Source: Imperialibacter roseus
Lineage (GTDB): Bacteria; Bacteroidota; Bacteroidia; Cytophagales; Cyclobacteriaceae
NCBI RefSeq assembly: GCF_032999765.1
Contig: NZ_CP136051.1
Location: 2,828,417 to 2,892,416 of the forward strand
DNA length: 64,000 nt
Reading direction: 5' to 3'
Shown: piece after piece, positions 27,733 through 35,971 of the stretch
Numbering within the stretch: position 1 is the first letter of the stretch
Layout: each line of letters starts with the position of its first letter
The notes under the pieces: model-generated
What the model saw: only the letters and a program-made list of their open reading frames with translations
Told to the model about the DNA's origin: nothing
Database searches by the model: none
Program-made: the position numbers and the translations under genes

Positions 27733-28500
27733 TCAAAATTGCTTTTGGTACATCAGGTGCAGTCCCTTTAATGTGAGGTGAGGATCAGTCTGATCAAAAA
27801 CTTCCTTCAGCGGCTCCAGCACAAGTGATAGCCCACCAGTGGCAATCACCTTAAATGATTCACCAGGCTCCTGCTCTTTGATTTTATTGATCACCTCTTT
27901 GACCAACCCCACATAGCCCACAAGGATGCCAGCCTGAATCGCCTGAACCGTGTCCCGACCGATGAAGGTCGTTGGGTACTCAAGGGGGATTATTGGTAGC
28001 TGTGCCGTTTCCTGAAAAAGAGACTTCATGGCAGTCTTGATCCCCGGAGCGATGTTTACTCCCAGTATTTCTCCTTTTGCTGACACAACCGTAAATGACA
28101 AAGCGGTGCCAAAGTCGACGACAATAGCTGCCGACTGGTGATAGGTAAAGGCGGCCGTAGCATTGGCTACCAGATCAGAACCTATCTCATAGGGATTCTT
28201 TATTTTCAGGCTAAGGCCCTTGTAAATGGCCGGACCAGCAAGCAACGGTTGCACAGAAAATAACCTCTCCACCACTTCCTCCATCACAGGTGTGAGGTTG
28301 GGAACTACGCTGCTAATTATTATTCCACTAATATCAGAATAGCTAAGTGCGTTTTCGAGAAACCAGGCCCTGATTCTCTTTTCGTACTCGGAAGCAGGCA
28401 GGTCACGTTGTGACGGGGTTCTGAAAACAAGCCGGGGCTCTTCCTGTGTAAACAAACCAAAAACAACATCTGAATTACCTATGTCTACAACCAGTTCCAT
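27733..28500 (-). CDS. coaX: type III pantothenate kinase
   Basis: The enzyme phosphorylates pantothenate, the first step of coenzyme A synthesis. The ASKHA-fold motifs are VVDIGNSDVVFGLF at the N-terminus, SSVVPNLTP, and DFGTALSFTVV with GVNIAPGIKTA for substrate and phosphate binding. At 255 residues it is typical. The start is the ATG at 28500. The longer frame upstream is only the out-of-frame tail of the oxidoreductase gene, with which this gene would overlap in a TAATG stop/start junction. Confidence 0.95.
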   Translation of the reverse strand: MELVVDIGNSDVVFGLFTQEEPRLVFRTPSQRDLPASEYEKRIRAWFLENALSYSDISGIIISSVVPNLTPVMEEVVERLFSVQPLLAGPAIYKGLSLKIKNPYEIGSDLVANATAAFTYHQSAAIVVDFGTALSFTVVSAKGEILGVNIAPGIKTAMKSLFQETAQLPIIPLEYPTTFIGRDTVQAIQAGILVGYVGLVKEVINKIKEQEPGESFKVIATGGLSLVLEPLKEVFDQTDPHLTLKGLHLMYQKQF

Positions 28501-28513
28501 TATGCTACCGTTA

Positions 28514-29536
28514 TCACCACCTTGCCTGTTGTTTTTCCACTTTGAAAAGGGCAATCGCTTCCTTCATTTCATCGAAACCAAAGGTATGACCAACCATGGG
28601 CGGCCCAATCTCCAGCTTCTCCAGCTCACCAAGCGAATATTGCAAAATCTCCTTTTTCTCATACAGCCAGATCAAATTAAAGCCCATCACCGATTTGTTG
28701 TCGCTAATGAGCTTGAGCGGGTCTATTTTTGGTCGGCGCAAAAACTTCAAAGCAAGTTTTATTGGATTGAGCTTGCTACCGGTTTCGGCGAAATGCGCCG
28801 ATCCGTAGATAATCATTCTGCCCTGAGCGGCCATGGCATTGTAGCTCATGTCCAGCACCTTCCCTCCTATGCATTCCAGCACCATATTGAACGGACGTTC
28901 TTTTGCCGTCGCTTCCAGTTTAGTTTCAAATGATTCGTCTCTCACCAGCACCTCATCGTAACCCTCGCTGATGAGAAGGTCTTTCTTGCCAGGTAACCCA
29001 ATCGTTCCGACGGTGTACGCATCCATCTTTTTTGCGATGCGGTTTGCCAGTATGCCGACGCCCCCGGCAGCACTGTGAATCAGAATTTTGTAGCCTTTTT
29101 GAATATCGCCCAATGAAAAAAGTGAGTAGTAGGCGGTTAAAGCCTGCACCAAATATGCAGCCCCTTCTTCGAACGACCACGCTTTTGGAATTGGGCTGAG
29201 GTAGTCAGGGGACTGTACAATATGCGTTGTGTAAGCACCGAAGCGAGTCACTCCCATCACCCTGTCGCCTGCTTTGAATTTGGTCACATTTTTACCCACT
29301 CGAAGTATTTCGCCCGAAAACTCCAGCCCGGGTACGAAAGTCCCTTTAGGAGTGGCGCTGTAAATACCCAGCATGGCAAAAATGTCGGCAAAGTTTAAGC
29401 CTATCGCCTTAACGGCCACCAACACACTGCTATCATCCGGCTCGGCTATCGTCGTTTCCACCTTTAGCAGCCTGTCCATACTTCCGGCTTTGACCATTTG
29501 CCAGGCCCTTCCACCAGCCTCTCGTTGTTCGTTCAT
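28514..29536 (-). CDS. MDR-superfamily zinc-independent quinone oxidoreductase-like protein, apparent 3' frameshift
   Basis: This is an NADPH-dependent medium-chain reductase of the QOR/VAT-1-like type. It has a GroES-like domain (about 20-130, with GLNFADIFAMLGIY), a Rossmann fold with SAAGGVGILA, and no zinc ligands. The sequence as read ends in an off-family tail, KVEKQQARW. Restoring one base in the run of four T (A on the + strand, 28545-28548) would give FQSGKTTGKVVITVA, the standard end of the family. The stop would then be at 28502-28500, overlapping the coaX ATG by one base. So there is either a sequence error, a genuine late frameshift, or a -1 slip. The affected region is only the last ten or so residues, and the fold could be retained. 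Confidence 0.85.
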   Translation of the reverse strand: MNEQREAGGRAWQMVKAGSMDRLLKVETTIAEPDDSSVLVAVKAIGLNFADIFAMLGIYSATPKGTFVPGLEFSGEILRVGKNVTKFKAGDRVMGVTRFGAYTTHIVQSPDYLSPIPKAWSFEEGAAYLVQALTAYYSLFSLGDIQKGYKILIHSAAGGVGILANRIAKKMDAYTVGTIGLPGKKDLLISEGYDEVLVRDESFETKLEATAKERPFNMVLECIGGKVLDMSYNAMAAQGRMIIYGSAHFAETGSKLNPIKLALKFLRRPKIDPLKLISDNKSVMGFNLIWLYEKKEILQYSLGELEKLEIGPPMVGHTFGFDEMKEAIALFKVEKQQARW

Positions 29537-29598
29537 GGCTGCAAAATATGCCTAAATTTAAATTTTAAGCTACTTGTCGAAAAAATTATCGAAAATGC

Positions 29599-29629
29599 TT
29601 GACAAATAGTGGTGTAAACGATTTATAAT
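29599..29629 (+). promoter_or_regulatory. possible promoter of the acidic-tail protein gene
   Basis: TTGACA (29599-29604) and TATAAT (29624-29629) are separated by 19 bases. The hexamers match the E. coli consensus exactly, but the spacer is long. Bacteroidota promoters usually use TAnnTTTG instead, so this is tentative. Confidence 0.4.
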
Positions 29630-29666
29630 TACATCAAAATTCAAAAGCCCGTACTGTTTATTTCAA

Positions 29667-30020
29667 ATGGACAAAAAGAGAGTAATCAAAAGTTATGAGA
29701 AGCTGGATCAGGCGATGAAGGACCTGCTTCTGGAGGCCTACCCTTCTGGATTTACCGGCAATGTGATCAGGCTCACAAACGCACAAAATGAAACCTATTT
29801 TGCTGTACCTCTGGAAACTGAGGAAGCCAACTACCTTATTAAGGTACCGCTTGAATCGATGAAGAGTAAAGCCACACCTGCCGACGACGATGACGATGAT
29901 GGGTTTGATGCGGGCGCAGACGACGTAGATGAAGTTGCCGGGGCGGACGATGCTGACGATGCTGATGACTCTTCAAGCGACCCGTCTTACAACCAGGGAT
30001 TTGACGACGATATCGATTAA
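29667..30020 (+). CDS. conserved Bacteroidota protein with acidic low-complexity tail
   Basis: The 117-residue protein has a folded-looking N-terminal part (about 1-70: YEKLDQAMKDLLLEAYPSGF and YFAVPLETEEANYLIKVPLE). The tail (about 73-117) is dominated by aspartate and alanine, with runs of five or more aspartates. There is no signal peptide or membrane segment, so it is probably cytoplasmic. I know no function. The small lipoprotein gene downstream has its own promoter. Confidence 0.75.
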   Translation: MDKKRVIKSYEKLDQAMKDLLLEAYPSGFTGNVIRLTNAQNETYFAVPLETEEANYLIKVPLESMKSKATPADDDDDDGFDAGADDVDEVAGADDADDADDSSSDPSYNQGFDDDID

Positions 30021-30039
30021 AAAATAATTATATCCACCA

Positions 30040-30073
30040 TTGCATTAAGTGAAATAACTTACTCATACATTTG
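30040..30073 (+). promoter_or_regulatory. Bacteroidota-type promoter of the small lipoprotein gene
   Basis: TACATTTG at 30066-30073 matches the -7 consensus TAnnTTTG, with a TTG at 30040-30042 as the likely -33 element. The ATG lies 22 bases after the -7 box. Confidence 0.6.
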
Positions 30074-30094
30074 CGTCCTAAATCAAAACCTAAT

Positions 30095-30298
30095 ATGAAA
30101 AAGACGCTTATGTTGCTGGCTATGACCAGTTTCATTGCAATTTGTTCTTGTCAATCAACCAAAACGGAAACCGCTGAAGCAGCAGCTGACTCCACAACCC
30201 TTGAAACCTCTACTGTGGTGATGGAGGAAATTTCACCGGCTGACAGCACGCTGGCATCGGATTCAACCGAAATTGTTCAGACTGACTCTATCCAGTAA
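30095..30298 (+). CDS. small threonine/serine/glutamate-rich lipoprotein
   Basis: The 67-residue precursor has a signal peptide and lipobox AICSC. The mature part is a short, acidic and probably disordered segment rich in threonine, serine and glutamate (ADSTTLETS and DSTLASDS). An ATG at 30095 is preferred over the TTG at 30071, because the former starts the signal peptide and lies downstream of the promoter. No family recognised. A strong terminator follows. Confidence 0.7.
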   Translation: MKKTLMLLAMTSFIAICSCQSTKTETAEAAADSTTLETSTVVMEEISPADSTLASDSTEIVQTDSIQ

Positions 30299-30303
30299 TA
30301 AGA

Positions 30304-30325
30304 AAGGCCCTAAACGGGCCTTTTT
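30304..30325 (+). terminator. terminator after the small lipoprotein gene
   Basis: AAGGCCC (30304-30310) pairs with GGGCCTT (30316-30322) around a 5-nt loop, followed by a T-run. It also lies just downstream of the convergent YkgJ-type gene. Confidence 0.85.
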
Positions 30326-30347
30326 ACTTGTATCTTAACCAGCCCTT

Positions 30348-30944
30348 CTAGCTTGCTCTCCGCCCCCTAAACTGGTAGTAAAATAAAACCATTTCAACAG
30401 CCTTTCTGATAGCCGTGTTGACAGGATAAAACTTGCTACCCAGCTCCCAGTCTATCCCCATCAGCTGTGACTGATAGTCGGACATCATTGGCACAGCCAT
30501 GGTTCCGTCACTGATGGCTCCCACCGTTGTTTGATACGGTACTGGCTGATCAGCTTTGATCAATTGGCATGTAACAAGCTTCTTCTGTCCATTTTTATCC
30601 CGGGAAGCCGCATAGCCAAACAGTCGGCAAATGAGGCCCCGGTATTTATAGTTGCCACAAAAGCCTGAACCAGCACCAACTACCAATGGATTGAACAAAT
30701 GACAAACAGTCGATTCGCTTTCTTCATTCATTTTAGCAAGCATCTCCTCGGCTTTGTCGGTTTTGTAGAGGTGATAGGCCAATGGGAGAAACTCCAGAAT
30801 TGTGGCGGTAAGATCAGACTTGGTACAGCACTTTCCGCAGCCGGTAAGGCATTTTAAGGATGATTGTGCCTGGAAGGCGCTAATCTCTTTTTGCAGGCCG
30901 TCGAAAACCCTTTCAACAGCGGCAACTTTCTTATATATTGACAA
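30348..30944 (-). CDS. YkgJ-family cysteine-cluster protein
   Basis: This protein of about 199 residues has the cysteine cluster LTGCGKCCTKSD and further cysteines in TVCHLF, GFCGNYK, GLICRLFG and VTCQL. That arrangement is typical of the YkgJ/UPF0153 family, thought to bind zinc or an iron-sulfur centre. There is no ATG near the 5' end. I used a TTG at 30944, which lies after a TAGTTTTG promoter match on the minus strand; a longer TTG start at 30983 would lie inside or before that promoter. The start is therefore uncertain. Function unknown. Confidence 0.8.
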   Translation of the reverse strand: MSIYKKVAAVERVFDGLQKEISAFQAQSSLKCLTGCGKCCTKSDLTATILEFLPLAYHLYKTDKAEEMLAKMNEESESTVCHLFNPLVVGAGSGFCGNYKYRGLICRLFGYAASRDKNGQKKLVTCQLIKADQPVPYQTTVGAISDGTMAVPMMSDYQSQLMGIDWELGSKFYPVNTAIRKAVEMVLFYYQFRGRRAS

Positions 30945-30962
30945 ATAATTGCTATATAGTTG

Positions 30963-30970
30963 CAAAACTA
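30963..30970 (-). promoter_or_regulatory. -7 promoter element of the YkgJ-type gene
   Basis: On the minus strand the sequence is TAGTTTTG, an exact match to TAnnTTTG. A transcript starting a few bases on would leave only a short leader before the TTG at 30944. Confidence 0.4.
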
Positions 30971-31067
30971 CGCATTGAATCAATCGGTTGTGCGTATTGC
31001 GATAAATAAAGTATAAGCAGAAGCCAAAGAGCCTACTCTGTCCAATTTCGTCTCAAAACTTCAGGCC

Positions 31068-31724
31068 ATGCCGCTCGATCAAATTCAAAACCATATTTCC
31101 TCCGGAGCGAATGAACAATTAGCTGTTGCACTAAAACAAAGCCCGGAAAAAGCTCGCCTCACCACTTCCATGGGCGTGTCGTTGGTCACATTTGCTGCCT
31201 ATTACAGAAACCTGGAAGCCATAAGAACAATACGGGCATATCTTGACGATGTCACTATTCACGAAGCCTGCTGCATTGGAGAATTAGAGACTGTGAAAGA
31301 GCAGCTTCATAAAGCACCAGAGGTGTTGAACTCCTTTTCCGCAGATGGATTTACGCCGCTTGGGCTTGCCTGTTTCTTTGGGCACGTAAATCTGGCCGCC
31401 TATCTGATAGAAACTGGCGCTGATGCGAACATTGCTGCCAACAACGACTTTCGGGTGGCACCCATTCACTCGGCCTGCGCCATTTCGAGTGTGCCCATTG
31501 TAAATCTGCTGATAGCCGCTGGTGCCAACGTGAACCTCTCCCAGCAAAAAGGCATTCGTCCCATTCATTCAGCCTCCCACAACGGAAGCCTGGAAATCGT
31601 CAGAATACTTATAGCTGCCGGAGCTGACCATAAAATTGCAGATGAAAGCGGGAAAACCCCAACCGATTATGCACTGGAGAAAAACTACGATGAGTTGGTA
31701 GCCTATCTTAAGACATTGAGTTAG
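31068..31724 (+). CDS. ankyrin-repeat protein
   Basis: The 218-residue protein has about four to five ankyrin repeats from about residue 60 onward, for example GFTPLGLACFFGHVNLAAYLIETGA, RVAPIHSACAI and GIRPIHSASHNGSLEIVRILIAAGA. The N-terminal part (about 1-60) is degenerate repeat-like helix. There is no signal peptide, so it is likely cytosolic. Ankyrins bind proteins; the partner is unknown. It is convergent to the amidoligase operon with four bases between the stops, which is not evidence of joint function. Confidence 0.85.
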   Translation: MPLDQIQNHISSGANEQLAVALKQSPEKARLTTSMGVSLVTFAAYYRNLEAIRTIRAYLDDVTIHEACCIGELETVKEQLHKAPEVLNSFSADGFTPLGLACFFGHVNLAAYLIETGADANIAANNDFRVAPIHSACAISSVPIVNLLIAAGANVNLSQQKGIRPIHSASHNGSLEIVRILIAAGADHKIADESGKTPTDYALEKNYDELVAYLKTLS

Positions 31725-31728
31725 CCGG

Positions 31729-32442
31729 TTACCCAACCTTCTTTACCATAGCCTTATAGCTATTTAAAATCAATTTCAGAATGTCCTCAGGCCATTGATG
31801 ACCGCCGGCAATGTAGAACTTCTGATTGACCTCCAATTCTATCCCAGTGTAGGACGAGCTGTCAAATTCCTTCCTTAAGAAGGTGGTAAAGCCATCGGAC
31901 TTGCCCAGGTAGGGCTCGTTAAACTTCACTGCAAACATATCACTGAGTGATTTCATTTCACTCTTCCATTGACCACAAAACTCTTTCTCAGGTTTCTTTT
32001 TCGGATCGAAAAGCAGCCCGATGTCAACCTTTCTTTCCTTCCCTTCAAATATTGGGGTGAAGGTGTGCACCGAAATATGCACCACCCTATTGCCCTTGCT
32101 TACCCATTTGTATATCTGAGCATAAACGGTGTTTCGGTAAGGTGTATAATACTTGGTCAAAATATGCCGCCTGACTATTTTTTGTAGCGGTTTGGTGTAT
32201 TCAGAAAATAACGACTTATGATTGCGTGACCGGTTGAGCTCGACAAGCAGCCGTGAGGTGGTTGAGAAATAAGAACTATCGGCCTTTATCGCTTTCAACT
32301 GCTCGAATAATGCCAAAGCACCAATATCAAGCCCTCTGTGGGTCTTCAGCACCTCCGGTGTTTTGTTGAACAGGTACTCATACTCCTCGGGAATTTCATT
32401 GCCGCCATGCTCGCAGGTCAATATGAATTTTACCTTACTCAT
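31729..32442 (-). CDS. N-formylglutamate amidohydrolase-like hydrolase of the amidoligase operon
   Basis: This is a member of the N-formylglutamate amidohydrolase (FGase) superfamily, 237 residues. The motif CEHGGNEIP near the N-terminus matches the metal-binding HSG-type motif. THRGLDIGAL and NRSRNHKSLFS follow, then HISVHTFTP and YTGIELEVNQ carry other conserved residues. The start overlaps the GCS2 gene by four bases, and the gene closes the operon. By context it probably cleaves an amide in the product or intermediate made by the two ligases, rather than acting in histidine degradation. No hut genes are seen here. Confidence 0.88.
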   Translation of the reverse strand: MSKVKFILTCEHGGNEIPEEYEYLFNKTPEVLKTHRGLDIGALALFEQLKAIKADSSYFSTTSRLLVELNRSRNHKSLFSEYTKPLQKIVRRHILTKYYTPYRNTVYAQIYKWVSKGNRVVHISVHTFTPIFEGKERKVDIGLLFDPKKKPEKEFCGQWKSEMKSLSDMFAVKFNEPYLGKSDGFTTFLRKEFDSSSYTGIELEVNQKFYIAGGHQWPEDILKLILNSYKAMVKKVG

Positions 32443-33680
32443 CTTTTGGCCGACGGCAAAAACATTGTGTTGTTTTCGAGACAGCCTGCCAGCTCTTCGT
32501 AAAGACCAAGTAAGGCTTCATGACTAAAGCTCTGTCCCAGGTGCTTAATCATTCGTTCCGACAGGTTTCCCTGTGCTATGATAGCTCTTACGATGGCATT
32601 CGATTGATCCTTGTCGGCCATGTTAACTAAATGCTCCCAACATTTGGCAGCAGTAGCCGCCTTTTGCTCCATCCCAAAAAGCTTCAGGTATTGTCTATTG
32701 GTGATGGTATAGTTGCTCCCCTCTTTCACAACACTCAAAAAAATGGCAGCCAAATCGTCTTCATGCCAGCTCTTTTGCTCTTCGAAGCTACATAGCGTTT
32801 CGTTCACGAGTTCCTTTAGCAGGGCCACAATGACTTGCAGCACAGCGATATCTGCTGCCGGGCATTCCTGTATATCTATAATTCGGATTTCAATGGCACC
32901 ACGGTCGAACCTCGCAATAGCCCCTCTTGAATTCAGGAAATATTGATCCAAAATGCCGTCGGTATCGTAGCTGTTGATATCTCCTCTGATTCGCTGAAAA
33001 ATTTGCTTGTCGTATTCGGCTTGAGTGAACAATTGTTCCGGCACTACTTTCCCAGCAATAGACGGCACCTTCTCCTGATTGTGGCGGTAGGTCTCCAGCC
33101 TCGTGTCGACGAAGCCGCTCAGTTTACCATCCAATATGGGCGACGATGCAGTTAATGCCGGAATGATGGGCAGCAACACCCTGATGGCGGCATGCAGCCT
33201 GGCAAACTCCTCATCCCCCTGAAAAGGCAGGTTGATATGGGTGCTTTGCAAATTGCTCCATCCGTGCCCACGGCAGTCGAAGATGCGGTTGTAAAGCTCG
33301 TAGATATCGTTGTTCTCGTGTGGCCAGATAACCGTTTCCTTGTACGGATCCATCCAGGGATGTGCACCGCCGGGAAGCAGCATGGCATCGAAAGGTGCCA
33401 AAAGCCTGTTGATTTCCTGGATGTTTTCGTGAAATGGCTTGTCGAGGCCGTTGAGTGTGGCTGTTGGTCCATTGGTCTTGATCTCGATTACGTGAGACAC
33501 CAATTCGTTAGACCAGGCTATGCCCCCCCGATACACATCTGCAACAAACTCCCCAGTCACTTGCTTGAAAAGCTTGTCAGCTATTGGCAGGACATTGAGA
33601 CCCTTTCTGGAAACGATCATATACTCCATTTCCACCCCAAACCCGTCGAACAAGTGTAAGTTTCGCTTCTGCTCCGCCAT
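32439..33680 (-). CDS. GCS2-type glutamate-cysteine ligase-like carboxylate-amine ligase
   Basis: This is a 413-residue glutamate-cysteine ligase family 2 protein (glutamine synthetase-like fold). The motifs are GFGVEMEYMIV near the start, WPHENNDIYELYNRIFDCRGHGWSN with metal-binding side chains, and RFDRGAIEIRIIDIQECPAADIA. It is expected to activate a carboxyl group with ATP and couple it to an amine. Glutamate plus a second amino acid is the usual reaction. It lies four bases after the RLAN/RimK ATP-grasp gene and overlaps the FGase-like gene by four. The order and coupling suggest the three enzymes make and modify a single product. Exact substrate unknown. Confidence 0.9.
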   Translation of the reverse strand: MAEQKRNLHLFDGFGVEMEYMIVSRKGLNVLPIADKLFKQVTGEFVADVYRGGIAWSNELVSHVIEIKTNGPTATLNGLDKPFHENIQEINRLLAPFDAMLLPGGAHPWMDPYKETVIWPHENNDIYELYNRIFDCRGHGWSNLQSTHINLPFQGDEEFARLHAAIRVLLPIIPALTASSPILDGKLSGFVDTRLETYRHNQEKVPSIAGKVVPEQLFTQAEYDKQIFQRIRGDINSYDTDGILDQYFLNSRGAIARFDRGAIEIRIIDIQECPAADIAVLQVIVALLKELVNETLCSFEEQKSWHEDDLAAIFLSVVKEGSNYTITNRQYLKLFGMEQKAATAAKCWEHLVNMADKDQSNAIVRAIIAQGNLSERMIKHLGQSFSHEALLGLYEELAGCLENNTMFLPSAKR

Positions 33681-33684
33681 AGAC

Positions 33685-35145
33685 TTAGAGGGTTTTCTTT
33701 TGCTCTATTCTCCGTAAAAGGGAACCCAGCACTTTCCTGTAAAGCTCATCCTTCAAACAGTAGTCTTCTATGCCATGATCAAGGCTCGGGTTGTCATTCA
33801 CTTCGATGATATAAACGCTATTCCCTTTCTGCTTGATATCCACGCCGTACAGTCCACTTCCTATCAGGTTGGCGGCTTTTAAAGAAGTCTCGAGAACAAT
33901 TTCCGGCACTTTTTCTACAGGCATTGTTTCTGCATTGCCGTACTGATCGTCAGTTTTCGATTTCGTCCAATTGTATATCTGCCAATGATCCTTCGCCATA
34001 TAATACTTACAAGCGTACAACGGCTTGTTATCCAAAATGCCAATACGCCAGTCATAGTCAGTAGGCAAAAACTCCTGTGCGATAACCAAATCCGAATCAC
34101 TGAGCATTTTGTCGAGTATCTCGTCCAGGCTCTTTCGGTCAACTGCCTTCATCACTCCCACAGAAAAGGCGCTGTCCGGCTGCTTGAGCACAATAGGAAA
34201 GCCCAGCATCGCCTCCAGATCATTTCGGTTGTCTTTGTGTACAATGACTGTCCTTGGTGTCGAAATTTTAGCTTTGCCCAATGTTTCTGCTAAAAACACC
34301 TTATTGGTGCATCGCATAATCGAGATGGGGTCGTCAATCACCGGTATGCCGTCTGCAAAAGCCCGCCTGGCAAAGCGGTAGGTGTGGTGATTGACAGCGG
34401 TAGTCTCTCTGATGAACAGCGCATCATACTCAGAGACCCTGCTATAGTCCTCCTTGGTGATAAGATCAGCATAAAAGCCCAATTCCTCCCCTATGTCGAT
34501 AAATTTTTGGATAGCCTTTTTGTCCGAAGGTGGTGCCTTTTCATTTGGATTGACCAAAATTGCCAAATCGTAGATGGTTTTGGAGCTACGTTTTCCATCA
34601 TAGCGCTTTTTCTTAAAGTATTCGTTAGCAGACTCCTCGAGAAACGGCTTGTGGCTTTCCGGTATTTCCTTTACTGAAATGGGGCTTATGCCCTGTAATA
34701 CCCATTTTTTCTGAAACTGAAATTGAGCCCTGAGAATTGGTGCCTGAAACAGGTTGTACAGCGCTTTACTTAGTGTATCGTATTGAGGGCTGAGATTCTT
34801 GCCAAAGTAAATACTCAGGGCAAACTGGTTCGATTTGATCTTGGATAGGCTCTTCTGAATCAATTCATCAATTTCGTCGGTGATCACCCTCACGATGGTG
34901 CTTGACTTCAAATCCTGAATCGTTGTTACACTGGGGATCACTTTCTGCCCCCTGGCCTCAGCCAGCAGTGAGACGTAATATCCCGCCGATTGGTACCAGT
35001 AGTTTCGGGCCAGATTGAAAATTCTAACGTTCTTTATGTCAGCGTATTGAGGGTTGGTAAGGTAAGATCTAACTGCCACCACCTCTACTCCTTCAATGTT
35101 AAGCTGCCAGTCTTTAGGGTTGTTGATAACAACAATTTTTCTCAT
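33685..35145 (-). CDS. RimK-like ATP-grasp ligase with N-terminal RLAN domain
   Basis: In this 486-residue protein the first 190 or so residues are the RLAN domain (RimK-like ATP-grasp N-terminal domain), beginning KIVVINNPKDWQL and including ARGQKVIPSVTTIQDL. The C-terminal ATP-grasp has FPIVLKQPDSAFSVGVMK, AQEFLPTDYDWRIGILD and the metal-binding VYIIEVNDNPSL (Asn450 and Asn452). Such enzymes ligate amino acids to a carboxylate. The ATGA overlap with the peptidase gene upstream and the four-base gap to GCS2 tie it to the operon. RLAN proteins have been predicted, not demonstrated, to act in peptide-like metabolite synthesis. Confidence 0.9.
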   Translation of the reverse strand: MRKIVVINNPKDWQLNIEGVEVVAVRSYLTNPQYADIKNVRIFNLARNYWYQSAGYYVSLLAEARGQKVIPSVTTIQDLKSSTIVRVITDEIDELIQKSLSKIKSNQFALSIYFGKNLSPQYDTLSKALYNLFQAPILRAQFQFQKKWVLQGISPISVKEIPESHKPFLEESANEYFKKKRYDGKRSSKTIYDLAILVNPNEKAPPSDKKAIQKFIDIGEELGFYADLITKEDYSRVSEYDALFIRETTAVNHHTYRFARRAFADGIPVIDDPISIMRCTNKVFLAETLGKAKISTPRTVIVHKDNRNDLEAMLGFPIVLKQPDSAFSVGVMKAVDRKSLDEILDKMLSDSDLVIAQEFLPTDYDWRIGILDNKPLYACKYYMAKDHWQIYNWTKSKTDDQYGNAETMPVEKVPEIVLETSLKAANLIGSGLYGVDIKQKGNSVYIIEVNDNPSLDHGIEDYCLKDELYRKVLGSLLRRIEQKKTL

Positions 35146-35861
35146 TCTTTATCTGTCGGTTCTAAAATCAACAAGTTAGCATCATAGGTCACAATACCCA
35201 ACAAAATGGAGTTGATAAGCCTGTGCACGTCGACTTTATATTCGTTCTCTCCCGAAAGTGGGTTTTCCTGATAGGGATCGGACACCGAAACAATTCCGTT
35301 TTCGTCGATGGCAGTAAGCACTACGAAATGCCCCATGGGGTATCCTTTCAGGTCGTCGTAAACCGAGCGACCCTCGTCGTTGGCGTATTCTCTTTTGCAA
35401 TCGTACAGGTAAGTAGCGCTCAAGCCCGTGAGGATAGGGCGTCTTCTGTCGAGGTACTTCCTGATTAAGTCCACCGTTAAATCCTCAAAAGCAATTTCAC
35501 CGCCTCTGGTCAGAAACTCGATATATGAGTGGGTAGCATTTTCAAATTTCTTACCTCTTTTATACTTGAGCTGGGCTTTTAGTTTCTCAATCAGCTCATC
35601 GTGCGTCAGCGTGGACCAAACAGGGTCAAAAACATTGAGGTTATAAGAATGCATTTTCGCCTTATACCCCCTTTTCAGCGCATGAATGCCTAATAGGTTA
35701 CCCAAGGTGCCACCTTCTTCCAAAAATGTTACCTCATCTATTACCTGCTGCAGATTGATAAAATCGTGATAATAGTTGTAAACCGCATGCAGACTGGTTG
35801 GGCCGCATGTTTCGTCATCTGGCTGGTTCAGTATTTTGAAATAAGAAATTTTTGAGTGCAT
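35142..35861 (-). CDS. C39-like peptidase heading the amidoligase operon
   Basis: This is a papain-fold C39-family peptidase homologue of 239 residues from the ATG at 35861; a GTG at 35879 would add six. The cysteine is in DDETCGPTSL (Cys19 of the chosen start), the histidine in MGHFVVLTAID (His178) and the aspartate in SVSDPY (Asp195), in the usual order. There is no signal peptide or transmembrane segment, unlike ABC-exporter C39 proteins. Its four-base overlap with the RLAN/RimK gene implies it works on the same product, for instance as a maturation or recycling peptidase. The region between this gene and the divergent mgsA is 110 bp. Confidence 0.85.
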   Translation of the reverse strand: MHSKISYFKILNQPDDETCGPTSLHAVYNYYHDFINLQQVIDEVTFLEEGGTLGNLLGIHALKRGYKAKMHSYNLNVFDPVWSTLTHDELIEKLKAQLKYKRGKKFENATHSYIEFLTRGGEIAFEDLTVDLIRKYLDRRRPILTGLSATYLYDCKREYANDEGRSVYDDLKGYPMGHFVVLTAIDENGIVSVSDPYQENPLSGENEYKVDVHRLINSILLGIVTYDANLLILEPTDKE

Positions 35862-35971
35862 ACGTTCATGGGTTCGCACATCAAAGATTACTTAAACTAG
35901 TCAGATTTTAATGTGAACAAACGCTAATTATTTTACTGAAAGGGTAACTTTACCCCCAACACAAAGAAGTT

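Noticed and set aside
27733-28500. CoaX as part of a redox operon with the oxidoreductase
   Set aside because: The junction suggests shared translation, but pantothenate kinase is a general gene and no functional tie can be argued.
28501-28554. 18-residue N-terminal extension of coaX
   Set aside because: These bases encode the end of the quinone oxidoreductase in another frame; CoaX proteins begin at MELVVDIGN.
31068-31724. Ankyrin protein as part of the amidoligase operon
   Set aside because: It is on the opposite strand and only convergent; there is no shared transcript.
32943-33659. Plus-strand frames across the GCS2 gene
   Set aside because: Shadows; no motif, and the minus-strand gene has clear ligase motifs.
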